The notes: generated from the letters alone by a model not told the origin. Numbered from the stretch's first letter, positions 34,570 through 45,188 are shown. The stretch is 58,033 bases of DNA from Candidatus Accumulibacter aalborgensis (GCF_900089955.1 NZ_FLQX01000110.1:1-58033); one strand, 5' to 3'. Numbers and translations: made by a program.

Positions 34570-35010
34570 ATGAACGTGGACTTGCCGTCGACCAAACCCT
34601 ACCTGATTCGCGCCATTCATCAATGGTGCTGTGACAATGGCTTCACCCCTTACCTCGCGGTGCTGGTCGACGCCCATACGCGCGTGCCGCGGGAGCATGT
34701 TCGCGACGGGCAGATTGTGCTCAACGTCGACTATGAAGCGACCGCCAGGTTGACGATTGCCAACGACGGCATTACTTTCCAGGCCCGTTTCGGCGGCGTC
34801 GCGCGCGATATCTCGATCCCGATCAGCAACGTGGCCGCCATCTATGCGCGTGAGAACGGTGCCGGCATGGCCTTCGATCCCGAAAGCGAGGGCGCGGCCG
34901 TGGATCCGGCGGACACTGCCGAACCCTCGCCGAATGCCGACCACGACGGCCCACCTGAGCCGCCGACGACACCGCCAGCCGGTCGGCCCAAGCTGCAGCG
35001 CATCAAGTGA
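34570..35010 (+). CDS. sspB: ClpXP specificity-enhancing factor SspB
   Basis: 146-residue adaptor that binds ssrA-tagged proteins and delivers them to ClpXP. The SspB fold is recognisable (STKPYLIRAIHQWCCDNGFTPYL, split here by position 7-29; IVLNVDYEATARLTIANDG). It is followed by an acidic, proline-rich flexible linker and the ClpX-binding tail RPKLQRIK at the extreme C-terminus. ATG 34570 fits the family start. Confidence 0.93.
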   Translation: MNVDLPSTKPYLIRAIHQWCCDNGFTPYLAVLVDAHTRVPREHVRDGQIVLNVDYEATARLTIANDGITFQARFGGVARDISIPISNVAAIYARENGAGMAFDPESEGAAVDPADTAEPSPNADHDGPPEPPTTPPAGRPKLQRIK

Positions 35011-35111
35011 ACGGGCCTCAAGATACGTGCTGCCGCCCCGGCGTGCGCCGCGCTTGCCGCCCCCCGCGCATGAACGACAACAGTGCTCGCTTCTCCCGTC
35101 ACACTCGTTGA

Positions 35112-35435
35112 TCAAACAACACCCAGAAACACCGCCAGCGCCCTGCTGACCGCCAGCATGTCCTCTTCGGCAAGATGGCCAAGCAGGTCGCCGACTGTGC
35201 TGCGAGCAACGGTTTGCGCTTTGTCGGCCATGACCTCGCACGGCTTGTCCAGCCCGTTTCTTTCGCCAGGGTTCACTGGAACCCGAAACAGCGGAGTATT
35301 GCGCACCTCGTGGGTGACCGGAAGGATGGTCACCGACGGATGTGCGGCAAACAGGTCCGACTGAATGACCAGCGCCAGTCGCGGCGCGCCGTCCACGGTT
35401 GCCAGGGGAAGCGAGACCAGATCGCCGCGCCTCAC
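35112..35435 (-). CDS. MazF/PemK-type toxin (endoribonuclease)
   Basis: 107-residue member of the MazF/CcdB-fold toxins. It opens VRRGDLVSLPLATVDGAPR, the family's RGD-leading strand, and contains VTILPVTHEVRN. The start is GTG at 35435, overlapping the antitoxin stop in a GTGA arrangement, which indicates translational coupling. The predicted action is cutting of free mRNA; some relatives act on gyrase. Confidence 0.88.
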   Translation of the reverse strand: MRRGDLVSLPLATVDGAPRLALVIQSDLFAAHPSVTILPVTHEVRNTPLFRVPVNPGERNGLDKPCEVMADKAQTVARSTVGDLLGHLAEEDMLAVSRALAVFLGVV

Positions 35436-35644
35436 TTCCAGCCCTCGGTATCGGCGGCTGCGGCCAGTGCGCTCAACATTACCGCTTCCTGCAGGTCGTC
35501 GGACAGCGCCTGCGATTGGCGGCGACACTCATCCGCAAAGCCACTACGCCGCGTATCCGGCACCCAAATCTGCACCGGGCGTAGCCCGGCAGCCCGCAAT
35601 CCAGCGCGGTGCTTTTGCACTCGTTCAGCAATGGTCGTTCGCAT
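35432..35644 (-). CDS. Antitoxin of the MazF pair (DUF3018-like)
   Basis: 70-residue antitoxin. It opens MRTTIAERVQKHRAGLRAAG and continues with LRPVQIWVPDTR, a pattern of the antitoxin MazE-like/DUF3018 family. The basic N-terminus is the likely DNA-binding part and the acidic C-terminal half the toxin-binding part. CCGGAG lies 8 nt before the ATG. Directly upstream of, and overlapping, the toxin gene. Confidence 0.85.
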   Translation of the reverse strand: MRTTIAERVQKHRAGLRAAGLRPVQIWVPDTRRSGFADECRRQSQALSDDLQEAVMLSALAAAADTEGWK

Positions 35645-35672
35645 GAATGCACTCCGGTAAGTGGCCCCAAGC

Positions 35673-35701
35673 ATTCTAGCGCAATGTTACATGTAACTCA
35701 A
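35673..35701 (-). promoter_or_regulatory. Promoter and operator of the toxin-antitoxin pair
   Basis: On the minus strand, -35 TTGAGT (35701-35696) and -10 TAGAAT (35678-35673) are 17 nt apart, 29 nt from the antitoxin ATG. A perfect 12-bp palindrome, GTTACATGTAAC (35686-35697), fills the spacer and touches the -35, the expected place for autorepression by the antitoxin complex. Confidence 0.75.
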
Positions 35702-35775
35702 GGGGTGGCCTGTGCCGAGCGACGGTAAGCCTGGCCTTTACTCCTTCGCCCAGATCATCGACACTGAGAGACTGC

Positions 35776-37803
35776 ATGAACGTAAGTATCTTTCAGTGGC
35801 GGTGGCTGAAGACCAGAATCACCTTCTTCACGCTGGCCATTTTCCTGACGAGCATCTGGTCGCTGGCCTTCTATACCAGCAGGGTGCTGCGTGAGGATAT
35901 AGAACAGCTCTTGGGTGACCAGCAGTTCTCAACGGTTTCCTTCATCGCGGCAGATCTGAATCAGGAACTGGGCGGGCGCTTCGAAGTGCTCGCTGAAGTC
36001 GCCGCCAGCCTGACCCCGGACCTGCTGAGTCACCCCGCCGTTGTGCAGAAGTTCCTCGAAGGTCGTCTGCTACTGGCGGCGCGTTTCAACGCCGGAAGTT
36101 TCGTGGTTCGACTCGATGGCACCGCAATTGCCGACGTTCCGCTCTCCTCAGGACGGATGGGTGTCAGTTACAGCGACCAGGATTACATCGTAGCGGCGCT
36201 CAGGGACGGCCGGGCGACGATCGGTAGGCCGTTCATCGGCAAGGGCATGAAAGGCCCGGTTTTCGTCATGGCGACGCCGATTCGCGACCGTTCGCGTCAG
36301 GTGATCGGTGCGCTGTGCGGCGTGACGAGCCTTGAGCTCCCCAGTTTCCTGGACCAGCTCAGCAAGAGCAGCTACGGCAAGACCGGCGGCTATGTTCTTG
36401 TCGCGCCGCAGTACCGTCTGATCGTTACCGCCACCGACCCAAGCCGCGTCATGGCCACGCTTCCCGGTGCCGGCATCAACCCGACGATTGATCGCTTCAT
36501 CGCCGGCTACGAGGGTACCGTCGTTTACGTCAGCGCCGTTGGCGTCGAAATACTGACTTCATCCAAGCGGATTCCTGTGGTGGGTTGGGACATGGTGGCT
36601 ATCCTGCCGACCGCCGAGGCTTTTGCGCCCATTCGCGCCATGCAGCAGCGAACCCTGTTCGCCACGCTGTTTTTTACGCTGCTGGCGGCTGCGCTCACCT
36701 GGTGGATGGTGCGCCGGCAGCTATTTCCCTTGGTCGAGGCGGCGAACATGCTCGCCGCGGTGCCGGAAACCAACGAACCGCCGCAACCCTTGCCCATTGC
36801 GCGCCTGGACGAAATCGGCGAACTGATCGGCAGCTTCAATCGTTTGCTGGCCATCCTGGCCCAGCAGGAGGCCGCCTTGCGTGAGCAGAAGGAGTTCTTT
36901 CGCTTGATCGCCGAGAATCTCGACGGCTTCGTCGCCGTTCTCGACAGCGAAGGGCGGCGGCTGTACAACAGTCCGTCGTACGCACGTCTGCTCGGCAAGC
37001 GCAATATTTCCGGCACCTCGTCGTTTGCCGATATCCATCCGGATGACCGCGAGCGAGTCATGGGGGCCTTTCGTCAGGCGGTGGCGACAGGAATTGGGCA
37101 GCGACTCGAGTTTCGCTTCGTGATGGCCGACGGCCGCATTCGCCTGTTGGAATCTCGCAGTGGCGTCATCAGGGACGACGCAGGCCGCACCAAACGCGTC
37201 GTCGTCGTCTCGCATGACGTGACCGAGCGCAAACAGGCCGAGGACAAGATCCATCATCTGGCTTTCCATGATGCCTTGACGCGACTGCCCAACCGACTGA
37301 CACTCGACGACCGCTTGCGCCAGGCGATGGTTGCCAGCAAGCGCAGCGGATGCTACGGCGCGCTGATGTTCATTGATCTGGACAACTTCAAACCACTGAA
37401 TGATACGCATGGGCACGAATTCGGCGATTTGCTCCTCATCGAGGTGGCGGGTCGACTGAAAAGTTGTATCCGCGAGACGGACACCGTGGCGCGATTCGGC
37501 GGTGACGAGTTTGTCGTCGTATTGAGCGATCTCCAGGCGGATGAAGCCGAATCGACTGCACAAGTCAGAACGGTTGCTGAAAAAATCCGGGCCACTTTGT
37601 CGCAATCCTATCGGCTGACCATCACGCGCGATGGAAAACCGGATACAAGCGTCGAGCATCAGTGCACCGCAAGCATAGGCGTGACCTTGTTCATCAGTCA
37701 TGGCGCGAGCCCGGACACCCTCCTCAAGTGGGCCGATGCGGCGATGTATCAAGCCAAGGAGGAAGGGCGCAACAGGATTTGCTTCAATCAGTCGCAGTGC
37801 TGA
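35776..37803 (+). CDS. Membrane sensor diguanylate cyclase (Cache-PAS-GGDEF)
   Basis: 675-residue inner-membrane sensor that would make cyclic di-GMP from GTP. Order: helix (about 12-34), periplasmic double-Cache-like sensing region (about 40-285), second helix (about 295-315), linker resembling HAMP, PAS (about 375-500), GGDEF (about 510-670). The active site is ARFGGDEF, and an inhibitory I-site RETD lies five residues before it, so product inhibition is likely. No EAL domain. The ATG at 35776 directly precedes the first hydrophobic segment. Convergent with the helicase gene, which ends 26 bp away. Confidence 0.92.
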   Translation: MNVSIFQWRWLKTRITFFTLAIFLTSIWSLAFYTSRVLREDIEQLLGDQQFSTVSFIAADLNQELGGRFEVLAEVAASLTPDLLSHPAVVQKFLEGRLLLAARFNAGSFVVRLDGTAIADVPLSSGRMGVSYSDQDYIVAALRDGRATIGRPFIGKGMKGPVFVMATPIRDRSRQVIGALCGVTSLELPSFLDQLSKSSYGKTGGYVLVAPQYRLIVTATDPSRVMATLPGAGINPTIDRFIAGYEGTVVYVSAVGVEILTSSKRIPVVGWDMVAILPTAEAFAPIRAMQQRTLFATLFFTLLAAALTWWMVRRQLFPLVEAANMLAAVPETNEPPQPLPIARLDEIGELIGSFNRLLAILAQQEAALREQKEFFRLIAENLDGFVAVLDSEGRRLYNSPSYARLLGKRNISGTSSFADIHPDDRERVMGAFRQAVATGIGQRLEFRFVMADGRIRLLESRSGVIRDDAGRTKRVVVVSHDVTERKQAEDKIHHLAFHDALTRLPNRLTLDDRLRQAMVASKRSGCYGALMFIDLDNFKPLNDTHGHEFGDLLLIEVAGRLKSCIRETDTVARFGGDEFVVVLSDLQADEAESTAQVRTVAEKIRATLSQSYRLTITRDGKPDTSVEHQCTASIGVTLFISHGASPDTLLKWADAAMYQAKEEGRNRICFNQSQC

Positions 37804-37829
37804 GCGACCACGCTGGCACTGCTTGACGA

Positions 37830-40790
37830 TCAGCGCTTTTTGCGTTCGTCGTATTGCCGCTGCAGCCGTTCGATCTCCAGGCGATTTGCCGCCGCACCAG
37901 TCCATCCGGCGGGCTCGTGCACTGCAGCCGCTGCTCGCGCGACCGAGCGCTCGGCGGCGATCGGTGTGCTGCGCCTGCCCAGCCCCGCCCAAGCCAGATA
38001 GCTGTCGATTGCCTCAGGGATACTGTCGCGCCAGTCCCAGTTGTCCGTGCGCGAGAATTCATTGATCAGCGGCAGATTGAGCGCGGCGTAGATGGGTAGC
38101 CAGTGCTCATGGTCGCCTTGCCGGCGACGGACGGCGAGTCCTGGATTGAACTGATACCAGCCCTGGCAGACGCGTTTGAACAAGGCCCTGTTGTAGGCGT
38201 AGTCGCGTTCGATTTCGTTACGCGCGAGGACACTGGAAAGATACTGGCGCTTGTTGCGCTCCGGACGCACGACATTGACCGGCAGGTGCTGCCAGGCCTC
38301 GATGATGGCCTGGGTGTCGAAGGCGCCGTTGGCTCTGCGCTGAGCGTGGGTGAAGCGCGACTTGAACAGGACCCACAGCGTCTGGAAGAGGAAGTATTCG
38401 GACAGATGCCGGTCCAGGCGTACCAGGCGCTCGCCGGTATTGACGTCGATACTGGCCGGGGCCAATTGTTCGTAGAGTCCGGCCAGCGGGCCGCGGGCGA
38501 ATTTCGGCTCGCGGAAAGCCTCGCGCAAAGCCCAGTGCAGCGCGTTGTAGCCATAGTGATCGACGGCGTCGCGGTTGGCGCCGCGCTCGATCAGGGCTTC
38601 CACCAGCGGCACGTTGCCGGCCGCGGCGGCAGCCATCAGCGGGGTCTGGTTCATCGCCAGACGATGCTCGATCCCATACAGGTCGCACTGTTTCAGAATG
38701 TCCTTGAAATGGTTGGCGAAGTAGGGGACGTATGTCTTTCGGCCGAAGGTCGCGCGTTGCTGGGGAAAATTGCTGGCCTGGTCGAATTTCGCTTCTCCGG
38801 CCAGCCAGGCCGCGAGTTGCGGTTCGTCATGACAGCTTGCGTATTCGTAGAGCTGCTGCTTCATCTTGTTGCCCGGTGCCTGTTCGCGGAACACTTTGAC
38901 CAGCAACTCAACGACCTTAGTCTCGTTGCACACCGGCCAGGGTACCGGAGACTGTTTCAGGATCGTGCTGCGGATGGCTTCGGCCTGTTCCTGCTTGCCC
39001 TGCAGCTCGAGCTTGCGCGCTTCCTTCTGCCAGTCTTCCAAGGTCGATTGTCTGGCCTCGACGGTGACCTGGCCGGGAGTCATGCCGAGCAGGCCAAAAA
39101 GCGGATGCGTCATGTCCGACTCGATGACGTAAACATTTTTTATGGCGCGCGTCAGCGCCACGTAGAGGGCATTGACGAAGAACTTGTAGATCTCCAGTGA
39201 CTTGTCGCTCTTGTCTCTCGCCCGCCGGTAATCCAGCGTCTCGACGAGCAGATCGGCGCTGACGACACCTTCGACAATCTCGCTGAACTCGGCGCGATGG
39301 TCCGAGATGAAGCGGTAGAGGACGATGTTCTCGTACTCGAGGCCCTTGGCTTCATGGATCGAGAACAGCAACGGTGTCGCGAAGTGCCTTCTTGCCTCGG
39401 CCTTGTCTTCGTCGCGCATTACCAATACAGCAAACTGCGTCGACTGGCGAATCTTCCGGTCAAGTTCGCGCTTTGCCGTGTCCTTGTCGGGCATCAGGGC
39501 GACTTGCCCGGCTTCGCCACCGACCGCCTGGACCAGAAAGTTGCTCTCGCGGTCGATCGAGCCAAAACGCCGCTGCTTGATCTTCAGTAACTGGTTGGCG
39601 ACCCGAGTGGTCTCCAGTCCGTTGCGGAAGTTGGCGGTCAGGACGCGCAACTCCTGCCGCTCGGCCAGCTTCGGGTCCTTCCAGAACAGGCTCTTGACCT
39701 GACTCCACGAGAAAAAGTTGGGATGAACGATCTGGTTCGAGTCGCCGCAGAGGAGGAAATGACCGGGTCTCTTCAGTGTCTTGAAGACCAGCGCCAGTTG
39801 CACGGTGGTGATGTCCTGCACCTCATCGATGACCACGAAGTCGTAGCGCGGCGCAGCCAGAGACTGCCAATCCTGGGCGACGAGATTCAGGTCGTAGAGC
39901 TTCGCCTCGGCCAGCCAGGCGCGGTATTTCTCGAACGCATCGTAGAGCCGGTCACGCAGATCGGCGGGAAAGATCGACTGGCGGACGCCGAGCGCCAGGT
40001 AGCCGGCGCGCGTCAGGACGCCGTCGGACCCCGCGGCCAGCACGCCGCGAATCTCTTCGAAGACCTGATGTCCGTCGAACTCCTTGAACGTCTGCCGCAG
40101 TCGTCCGAACCAGCCGGAAAAATCGCGCCAGGTGGCTTCCCGGCCCGGCGGTACGCGGATTGACTCGACGAACTCGCGGTAGGAGAGGAAAACGGCTTCC
40201 TGCCCGGCATGTTCGAATCCGTTGGCGTAGTACAGGTCACGGGCGCTCTGTGCGAGGTAGCTGGAATGGGTGACGTAAAGCACCTCGCCTTCGCTATGCT
40301 TGAGCTTTTCGAGGGTCAGCGCGGTCTTGCCGCTGCCGGCGCTGCCGACGACGATCAGCGGCGGTGGCTGGCGGTAGATGGCCTCCTGCGTGTCGTCGAA
40401 GGAGATCGGCTTGTCCAGCAGATGAATCGCGGTACGTTGCGGGTGCAGGTAGCGCACCGGCTGAGCTTCCCGGATGGCTTCTTCGGCGCCGATGTCTGGA
40501 ATCCTGCTTTCGTCGATCGGCGCGCCACGCAGAAAGCGCGATTTATCGTAATCGTGATTGGCAATCACCTCGAGCATCAGAGCGCAGACCTCGTCGCCGT
40601 GGCGGACCAGCGAGAACAGTAGCCGGTCGGCGTCGTCGAGCCTGGCGCGGTAGAACTTGCCGTGGCTGAGGTTGGTGAGCTTCTTGACCTGCGCAGCGCG
40701 GAAGTCGTCACGAGCGATGGCCTCCGCCACCTTGCGATAAGCGGCCTTGACGCGGGAGGTGTCGAGACCGTTGTATTCAAGAATTTTCAT
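37830..40790 (-). CDS. RelE-like / UvrD-type helicase / ankyrin fusion protein
   Basis: 986-residue protein. Residues 1-90 resemble a RelE/ParE-type toxin fold (NLSHGKFYRARLDDADRLLF, then VCALMLEVIANHDYDKS). Residues about 130-560 form a superfamily 1 helicase: Walker A VGSAGSGKT (148-156), Walker B VVIDEVQD (319-326), motif III-like LCGDSNQIVHP, motif V HEAKGLEYENIVLYR and motif VI YVALTRAIKNVYV. An ankyrin-type repeat pair lies at 714-760 (TPLMAAAAAGNVPLVEALIE and GYNALHWAL). The C-terminal 200 residues are unassigned. The neighbours are unrelated and no antitoxin gene precedes it. A role in DNA or RNA processing, perhaps in defence, is possible but unproven. Confidence 0.85.
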   Translation of the reverse strand: MKILEYNGLDTSRVKAAYRKVAEAIARDDFRAAQVKKLTNLSHGKFYRARLDDADRLLFSLVRHGDEVCALMLEVIANHDYDKSRFLRGAPIDESRIPDIGAEEAIREAQPVRYLHPQRTAIHLLDKPISFDDTQEAIYRQPPPLIVVGSAGSGKTALTLEKLKHSEGEVLYVTHSSYLAQSARDLYYANGFEHAGQEAVFLSYREFVESIRVPPGREATWRDFSGWFGRLRQTFKEFDGHQVFEEIRGVLAAGSDGVLTRAGYLALGVRQSIFPADLRDRLYDAFEKYRAWLAEAKLYDLNLVAQDWQSLAAPRYDFVVIDEVQDITTVQLALVFKTLKRPGHFLLCGDSNQIVHPNFFSWSQVKSLFWKDPKLAERQELRVLTANFRNGLETTRVANQLLKIKQRRFGSIDRESNFLVQAVGGEAGQVALMPDKDTAKRELDRKIRQSTQFAVLVMRDEDKAEARRHFATPLLFSIHEAKGLEYENIVLYRFISDHRAEFSEIVEGVVSADLLVETLDYRRARDKSDKSLEIYKFFVNALYVALTRAIKNVYVIESDMTHPLFGLLGMTPGQVTVEARQSTLEDWQKEARKLELQGKQEQAEAIRSTILKQSPVPWPVCNETKVVELLVKVFREQAPGNKMKQQLYEYASCHDEPQLAAWLAGEAKFDQASNFPQQRATFGRKTYVPYFANHFKDILKQCDLYGIEHRLAMNQTPLMAAAAAGNVPLVEALIERGANRDAVDHYGYNALHWALREAFREPKFARGPLAGLYEQLAPASIDVNTGERLVRLDRHLSEYFLFQTLWVLFKSRFTHAQRRANGAFDTQAIIEAWQHLPVNVVRPERNKRQYLSSVLARNEIERDYAYNRALFKRVCQGWYQFNPGLAVRRRQGDHEHWLPIYAALNLPLINEFSRTDNWDWRDSIPEAIDSYLAWAGLGRRSTPIAAERSVARAAAAVHEPAGWTGAAANRLEIERLQRQYDERKKR

Positions 40791-40826
40791 GCTTCGCCTC
40801 GGTCGGTCCGGTTTCGGTGTGGCATT

Positions 40827-42842
40827 TCACTTGAGGATCTTCAGCAGATTCGAGAAAGCATCGGTCCACACCGTGAACCCGGGGCGAGGAACGAGCACCT
40901 CGGCTTTCTTCAGGTCCTCCGGCAGACTCTCTAGCCGCTCCGGCCGCATCATCAACACCCAGACCGAATGACGGCAGAAGCGATCATCCGCATCCGGAGT
41001 CAGGTCAACGATGATCGCCGTTCTGCCCAGTCGGTCGGCAGCAGCGGCGACGACCGGTCGTAGATCGAGATAGCGGTTGGTGATGTGGATGGCTAGCAGG
41101 CCGTCACTTTTCAGGTGGCGCAGATAGCCTTGCATGGCTTCGAGGGTCAGCAGGTGCGTCGGGATGGAGTCGCCGGAAAACGCATCGATCGCCAGCAGGT
41201 CGAAATCCTGGGCTGGCTCGCGTTCGAGCATCAGACGGCCGTCGCCGAGCACCGGCACAATCCGGGCGGCGCTGTCGGCGAGGTAAGTGAAATCGTTGCG
41301 CGCCAGGTCGACGACCTGTTCGTTGATTTCGTAGATGCGCATTTCGTCACCGCGTCGTCCATAGGTGGCCAGCGTGCCGGTGCCGAGGCCGAGAATGCCG
41401 ATCTTCAGCGCCGGCTCTCCGGAGAGGCTGCGCAGGGCCTGGCCAATGCCCGATTTCTCGCAATAGTAGGCCGTCGGTCGTCGGCGGTACTCGGCAGCCA
41501 GGAACTGTTCGCCATGATTGACTCGGCCATGGTAGATCGCGCGTTTGATGCCCAGGCCGTCGTCGTTGAGGTCTGCGACACGCAACTGGCCATAGAAGTT
41601 GCGCAGCACCCGGCGGTAGTCGGCGACGTAGTCAACCGAAATTTCTGCCAGACGGTAGCCATAAGCGAGCAGAGCCACCAGAACGAGCCAGCGCCACGCT
41701 GGCCGGAGTTCGCGCCAGAGGACGATGGCCGCCAGCGCTGCGCACAGGAACAGACCGATCGGCAGCTCGAAATAGGCGTTGAACACCGCCGGGGCGAGCA
41801 GACCGACGAATGAACCCCCCAATGCGCCGCCAATCGAGAGCATCAGGTAGAACAGGGTCAGGTGGCGAACCGGTGGCCTGCGCCTGACCAGCTCACCGTG
41901 ACAGACCATGCAGAAGACGAAGAGCGATAGCGACAACAGGGCGACCAGGATCGGCACTGCCAGGCCGCCGTCGAGCACCCGGTCGACGGCCAGGAAGGCG
42001 AACGGCAGGGCCACCAGGAATCCCGGCCGGGAGTAGTAGCGCGGCGCGTCGAAGCAGAGAATGAAACTCAACAGGTAAATACTGAGCGGCAAGACCCAGA
42101 GAAAAGGTACCGGTGCCACGTCCTGCGTCAGATGGCGAGTGACGGCCAGCAAAAGGATCGAAGCGGTCATCGCCAGGCCGACCCATAGCAGGCACTCGCG
42201 CCATGGCGGACGTGGTGTTGACTCGGCAGCACTGGCCACTCTTTCCCGTTCGCCCGACACCCCCTGCCACGATTGCCAGGCGCTGCCGAGACAGGCGAGA
42301 ACGAACAGGACGTACGCCGCCGACCAGGCCCAGGCCTGTTCGTGCACCGGAAAATACGGTTCGACGAGGACCGGATAGCTCAGCAGCGCCAGCATCGAAG
42401 CCAGATTCGAGAGGGCATACAGGCGGTAGGGCATCAGACTCGCAAACGAGCGTGCGTACCATGCCTGCATCAACGGGCCGGTGGTCGACAGCAGCAGATA
42501 GGGCATGCCGACTGCCGAGGCGAGCACGACGAGCACACTCCAGGTCGGGTTTTCAGCGGCCGTTTCTCGCCACGTGGGGTCGGCGACGACCGGCAGTGTC
42601 GCCAGACTCAGCAGAAGCAGCACGCAATGGACGATGTTCTGGCGCCGTGGCGAAAACGATTCGTGCAGGAGATGGACGTACAGGTAGCCAAGCAGAAGCT
42701 CGGCCTGAAAGAAGACCAGGCAGACGCTCCAAACCGACGATGAACCACCAAACCACGGCAGGATCATCTTGGCGATGATCGGCTGGACCTGGAACAACAG
42801 AAAGGCGGACAGGAAGACGGTAATGGCAAAGCTGATCATCAA
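40827..42842 (-). CDS. Membrane-fused spermidine synthase-like protein
   Basis: 671 residues. The N-terminal two-thirds are about ten membrane helices (1-430). The C-terminal cytoplasmic domain is a spermidine-synthase-like SAM-binding fold: GILGLGTGTLATYG, IYEINEQVVDLA, VLGDGRLMLE, LLAIDAFSGDSIPTHLLT. Such fused proteins are common in betaproteobacteria; whether they make polyamines is unproven. Two adjacent ATGs (MMISFAITVF); AGGATG lies just upstream. Transcribed divergently from rpoH. Confidence 0.85.
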   Translation of the reverse strand: MMISFAITVFLSAFLLFQVQPIIAKMILPWFGGSSSVWSVCLVFFQAELLLGYLYVHLLHESFSPRRQNIVHCVLLLLSLATLPVVADPTWRETAAENPTWSVLVVLASAVGMPYLLLSTTGPLMQAWYARSFASLMPYRLYALSNLASMLALLSYPVLVEPYFPVHEQAWAWSAAYVLFVLACLGSAWQSWQGVSGERERVASAAESTPRPPWRECLLWVGLAMTASILLLAVTRHLTQDVAPVPFLWVLPLSIYLLSFILCFDAPRYYSRPGFLVALPFAFLAVDRVLDGGLAVPILVALLSLSLFVFCMVCHGELVRRRPPVRHLTLFYLMLSIGGALGGSFVGLLAPAVFNAYFELPIGLFLCAALAAIVLWRELRPAWRWLVLVALLAYGYRLAEISVDYVADYRRVLRNFYGQLRVADLNDDGLGIKRAIYHGRVNHGEQFLAAEYRRRPTAYYCEKSGIGQALRSLSGEPALKIGILGLGTGTLATYGRRGDEMRIYEINEQVVDLARNDFTYLADSAARIVPVLGDGRLMLEREPAQDFDLLAIDAFSGDSIPTHLLTLEAMQGYLRHLKSDGLLAIHITNRYLDLRPVVAAAADRLGRTAIIVDLTPDADDRFCRHSVWVLMMRPERLESLPEDLKKAEVLVPRPGFTVWTDAFSNLLKILK

Positions 42843-43088
42843 GGCATCCTGAGGTGGTGAAGCGGCGACCCGTCAGGTCAAGGTTGTCGCCGTAAGGTAG
42901 GCGGGCAAGGGCGGCGATGATGACAGAAATGGTGATAGATCGAAAGCAGGTGCGCCCTGCGCGGCGACCGCAACGGCTGCGTGCGCACGCTTTGCTCCGC
43001 GCACCCCGCCTCGCTGACCATCGGAGCCTCTTGCCGACGACCTCCCACTTTGCCGCAAAGCGCTTGTCCTGGCGAATCTTTCCGCAGA

Positions 43089-43118
43089 TTGGCACTCTCA
43101 ACCAGCGAGTGCTAAAAT
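43089..43118 (+). promoter_or_regulatory. CIRCE operator and sigma-70 promoter of rpoH
   Basis: TTGGCACTC - 9 nt - GAGTGCTAA (43089-43115) matches the HrcA-binding CIRCE element with one mismatch in the left arm. A promoter is embedded in it: -35 TTGGCA (43089-43094), 18-nt spacer, -10 TAAAAT (43113-43118). HrcA bound here would block RNA polymerase. It lies 33 bp upstream of the rpoH start codon. Confidence 0.9.
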
Positions 43119-43147
43119 AGTTCAGTCACACGCAAGGAGGAATTCAG

Positions 43148-44032
<885 letters not shown>

Positions 44033-44048
44033 GGGGTCACCGTGTGAT

Positions 44049-44064
44049 GGCGGGAACGCCCGCC
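44049..44064. terminator. Small hairpin between rpoH and the sensor gene
   Basis: GGCGGG-AACG-CCCGCC, a 6-bp GC stem between convergent gene ends. No T-run; a weak terminator candidate. Confidence 0.4.
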
Positions 44065-44120
44065 TCGCTCGACCCCTGCGGAAGCCTTTTGCACATTGCC
44101 GCTGACTGCCGATTCCGGCG

Positions 44121-45188
44121 TCAGACACTCGCCCCGAGGGCGGCGGCGGGGGTAAGCGTCGCCGCCTGTCGTTGCAGCATTTTGAGAGCAATTTTCCTTT
44201 CCATCTCGGCGCCCGCCCGTGCCGTGAAGACACGGTAGATCGATGCGAACAGCATGTCGTCAGCCATCTCCTTGCTATCGAGCAAAGCGAGGTGGCCGAT
44301 GACCTTGCCGTCGCTGGCGAAGATTGGAATACCGAGATAACCTTCATAACCCGCCTCGACGGGGTAGAGGGCTCCGACGTTTTTCGGGTGAAAGCAGATC
44401 CGTCCTTCCTTGACAACGGTCTCGCAGGGCGTCCCGGGCAGGTCATATTCGATGTCCTCCCGAAAGGCGCTGTCGGACCAGAAGGCGAGAGTGCGCTGGC
44501 GGCTCGTCGGGTAATCGGCGCATTCGGTGATGAAAGCGCAGGAAACCTGTAGCGCCTGGGCGAAATGCTGGACCAGTGTGTGGAAGAACGCCTCGCCGAC
44601 GGCGCCGGCAATGCCTTCGACGATTTCGTTGAGGATCGTTTCGATCCGCCGGATGCGGGTGACGTCGGTATCCAGCCCCACCACGCGGTAGGGCTTGCCA
44701 CTGGCATGGCGGATGGCGGTCCCCCGCGACAATATCCAGCGCGTACCGCCGTCCCGGTGTCGCATGCGGAGTTGCTCTTCATACGGCTCGCCGGATCCCT
44801 CGAGATGGGCTTTGAGCGCGGCTTCGACCCTTGGCAGATCGGCCGGATGGATGCGCTCCCGCCACCGTTCACGGCTGCCGAGCCACTCGCTGTCGGCAAA
44901 CCCGAGCATGCTTTTCCAGCGCGGCGAAAGCAGCATTTCACCGCTCAGCCGATTCCATTCCCACAAGCCGTCGCTGCTACCGCGCAGGGCGAGTGCATAA
45001 CGCTCTTCGCTCAACTGAAGCGCGGCCTCGATCTGCTTGCGTCGTTGCTCCACCTCGCCGGTATGTTGTTGTTGTCTGGTGGCTCCCTCGCCGAGCACCT
45101 CGATGGCGCGCTGGAGCGTCTGGAGGTCATCGCTCGCACAGCGATCGGGAATGACCAGCGCGCCTCGCGCGGCTGCCTCGGCACTGAG
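44121..45188 (-). pseudogene. PAS-GAF sensor protein, 5' end lost
   Basis: Open frame of a cytoplasmic sensory protein. The visible part has a short coiled coil (VEQRRKQIEAALQLSEERYA), a PAS domain (about 110 residues; DGLWEWNRLSGEML, RERIHPADLPRVEAAL, WILSRGTAIRHASGKPYRVV) and a GAF domain (VSCAFITECADYP to ASDGKVIGHLALLDSKEM). The C-terminus is natural, without kinase or GGDEF output. Upstream of about 45188 the same frame is only the antisense of a DUF692 gene, so the true N-terminus is missing. No good ATG or ribosome binding site was found near the junction, so expression is doubtful. Confidence 0.75.
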
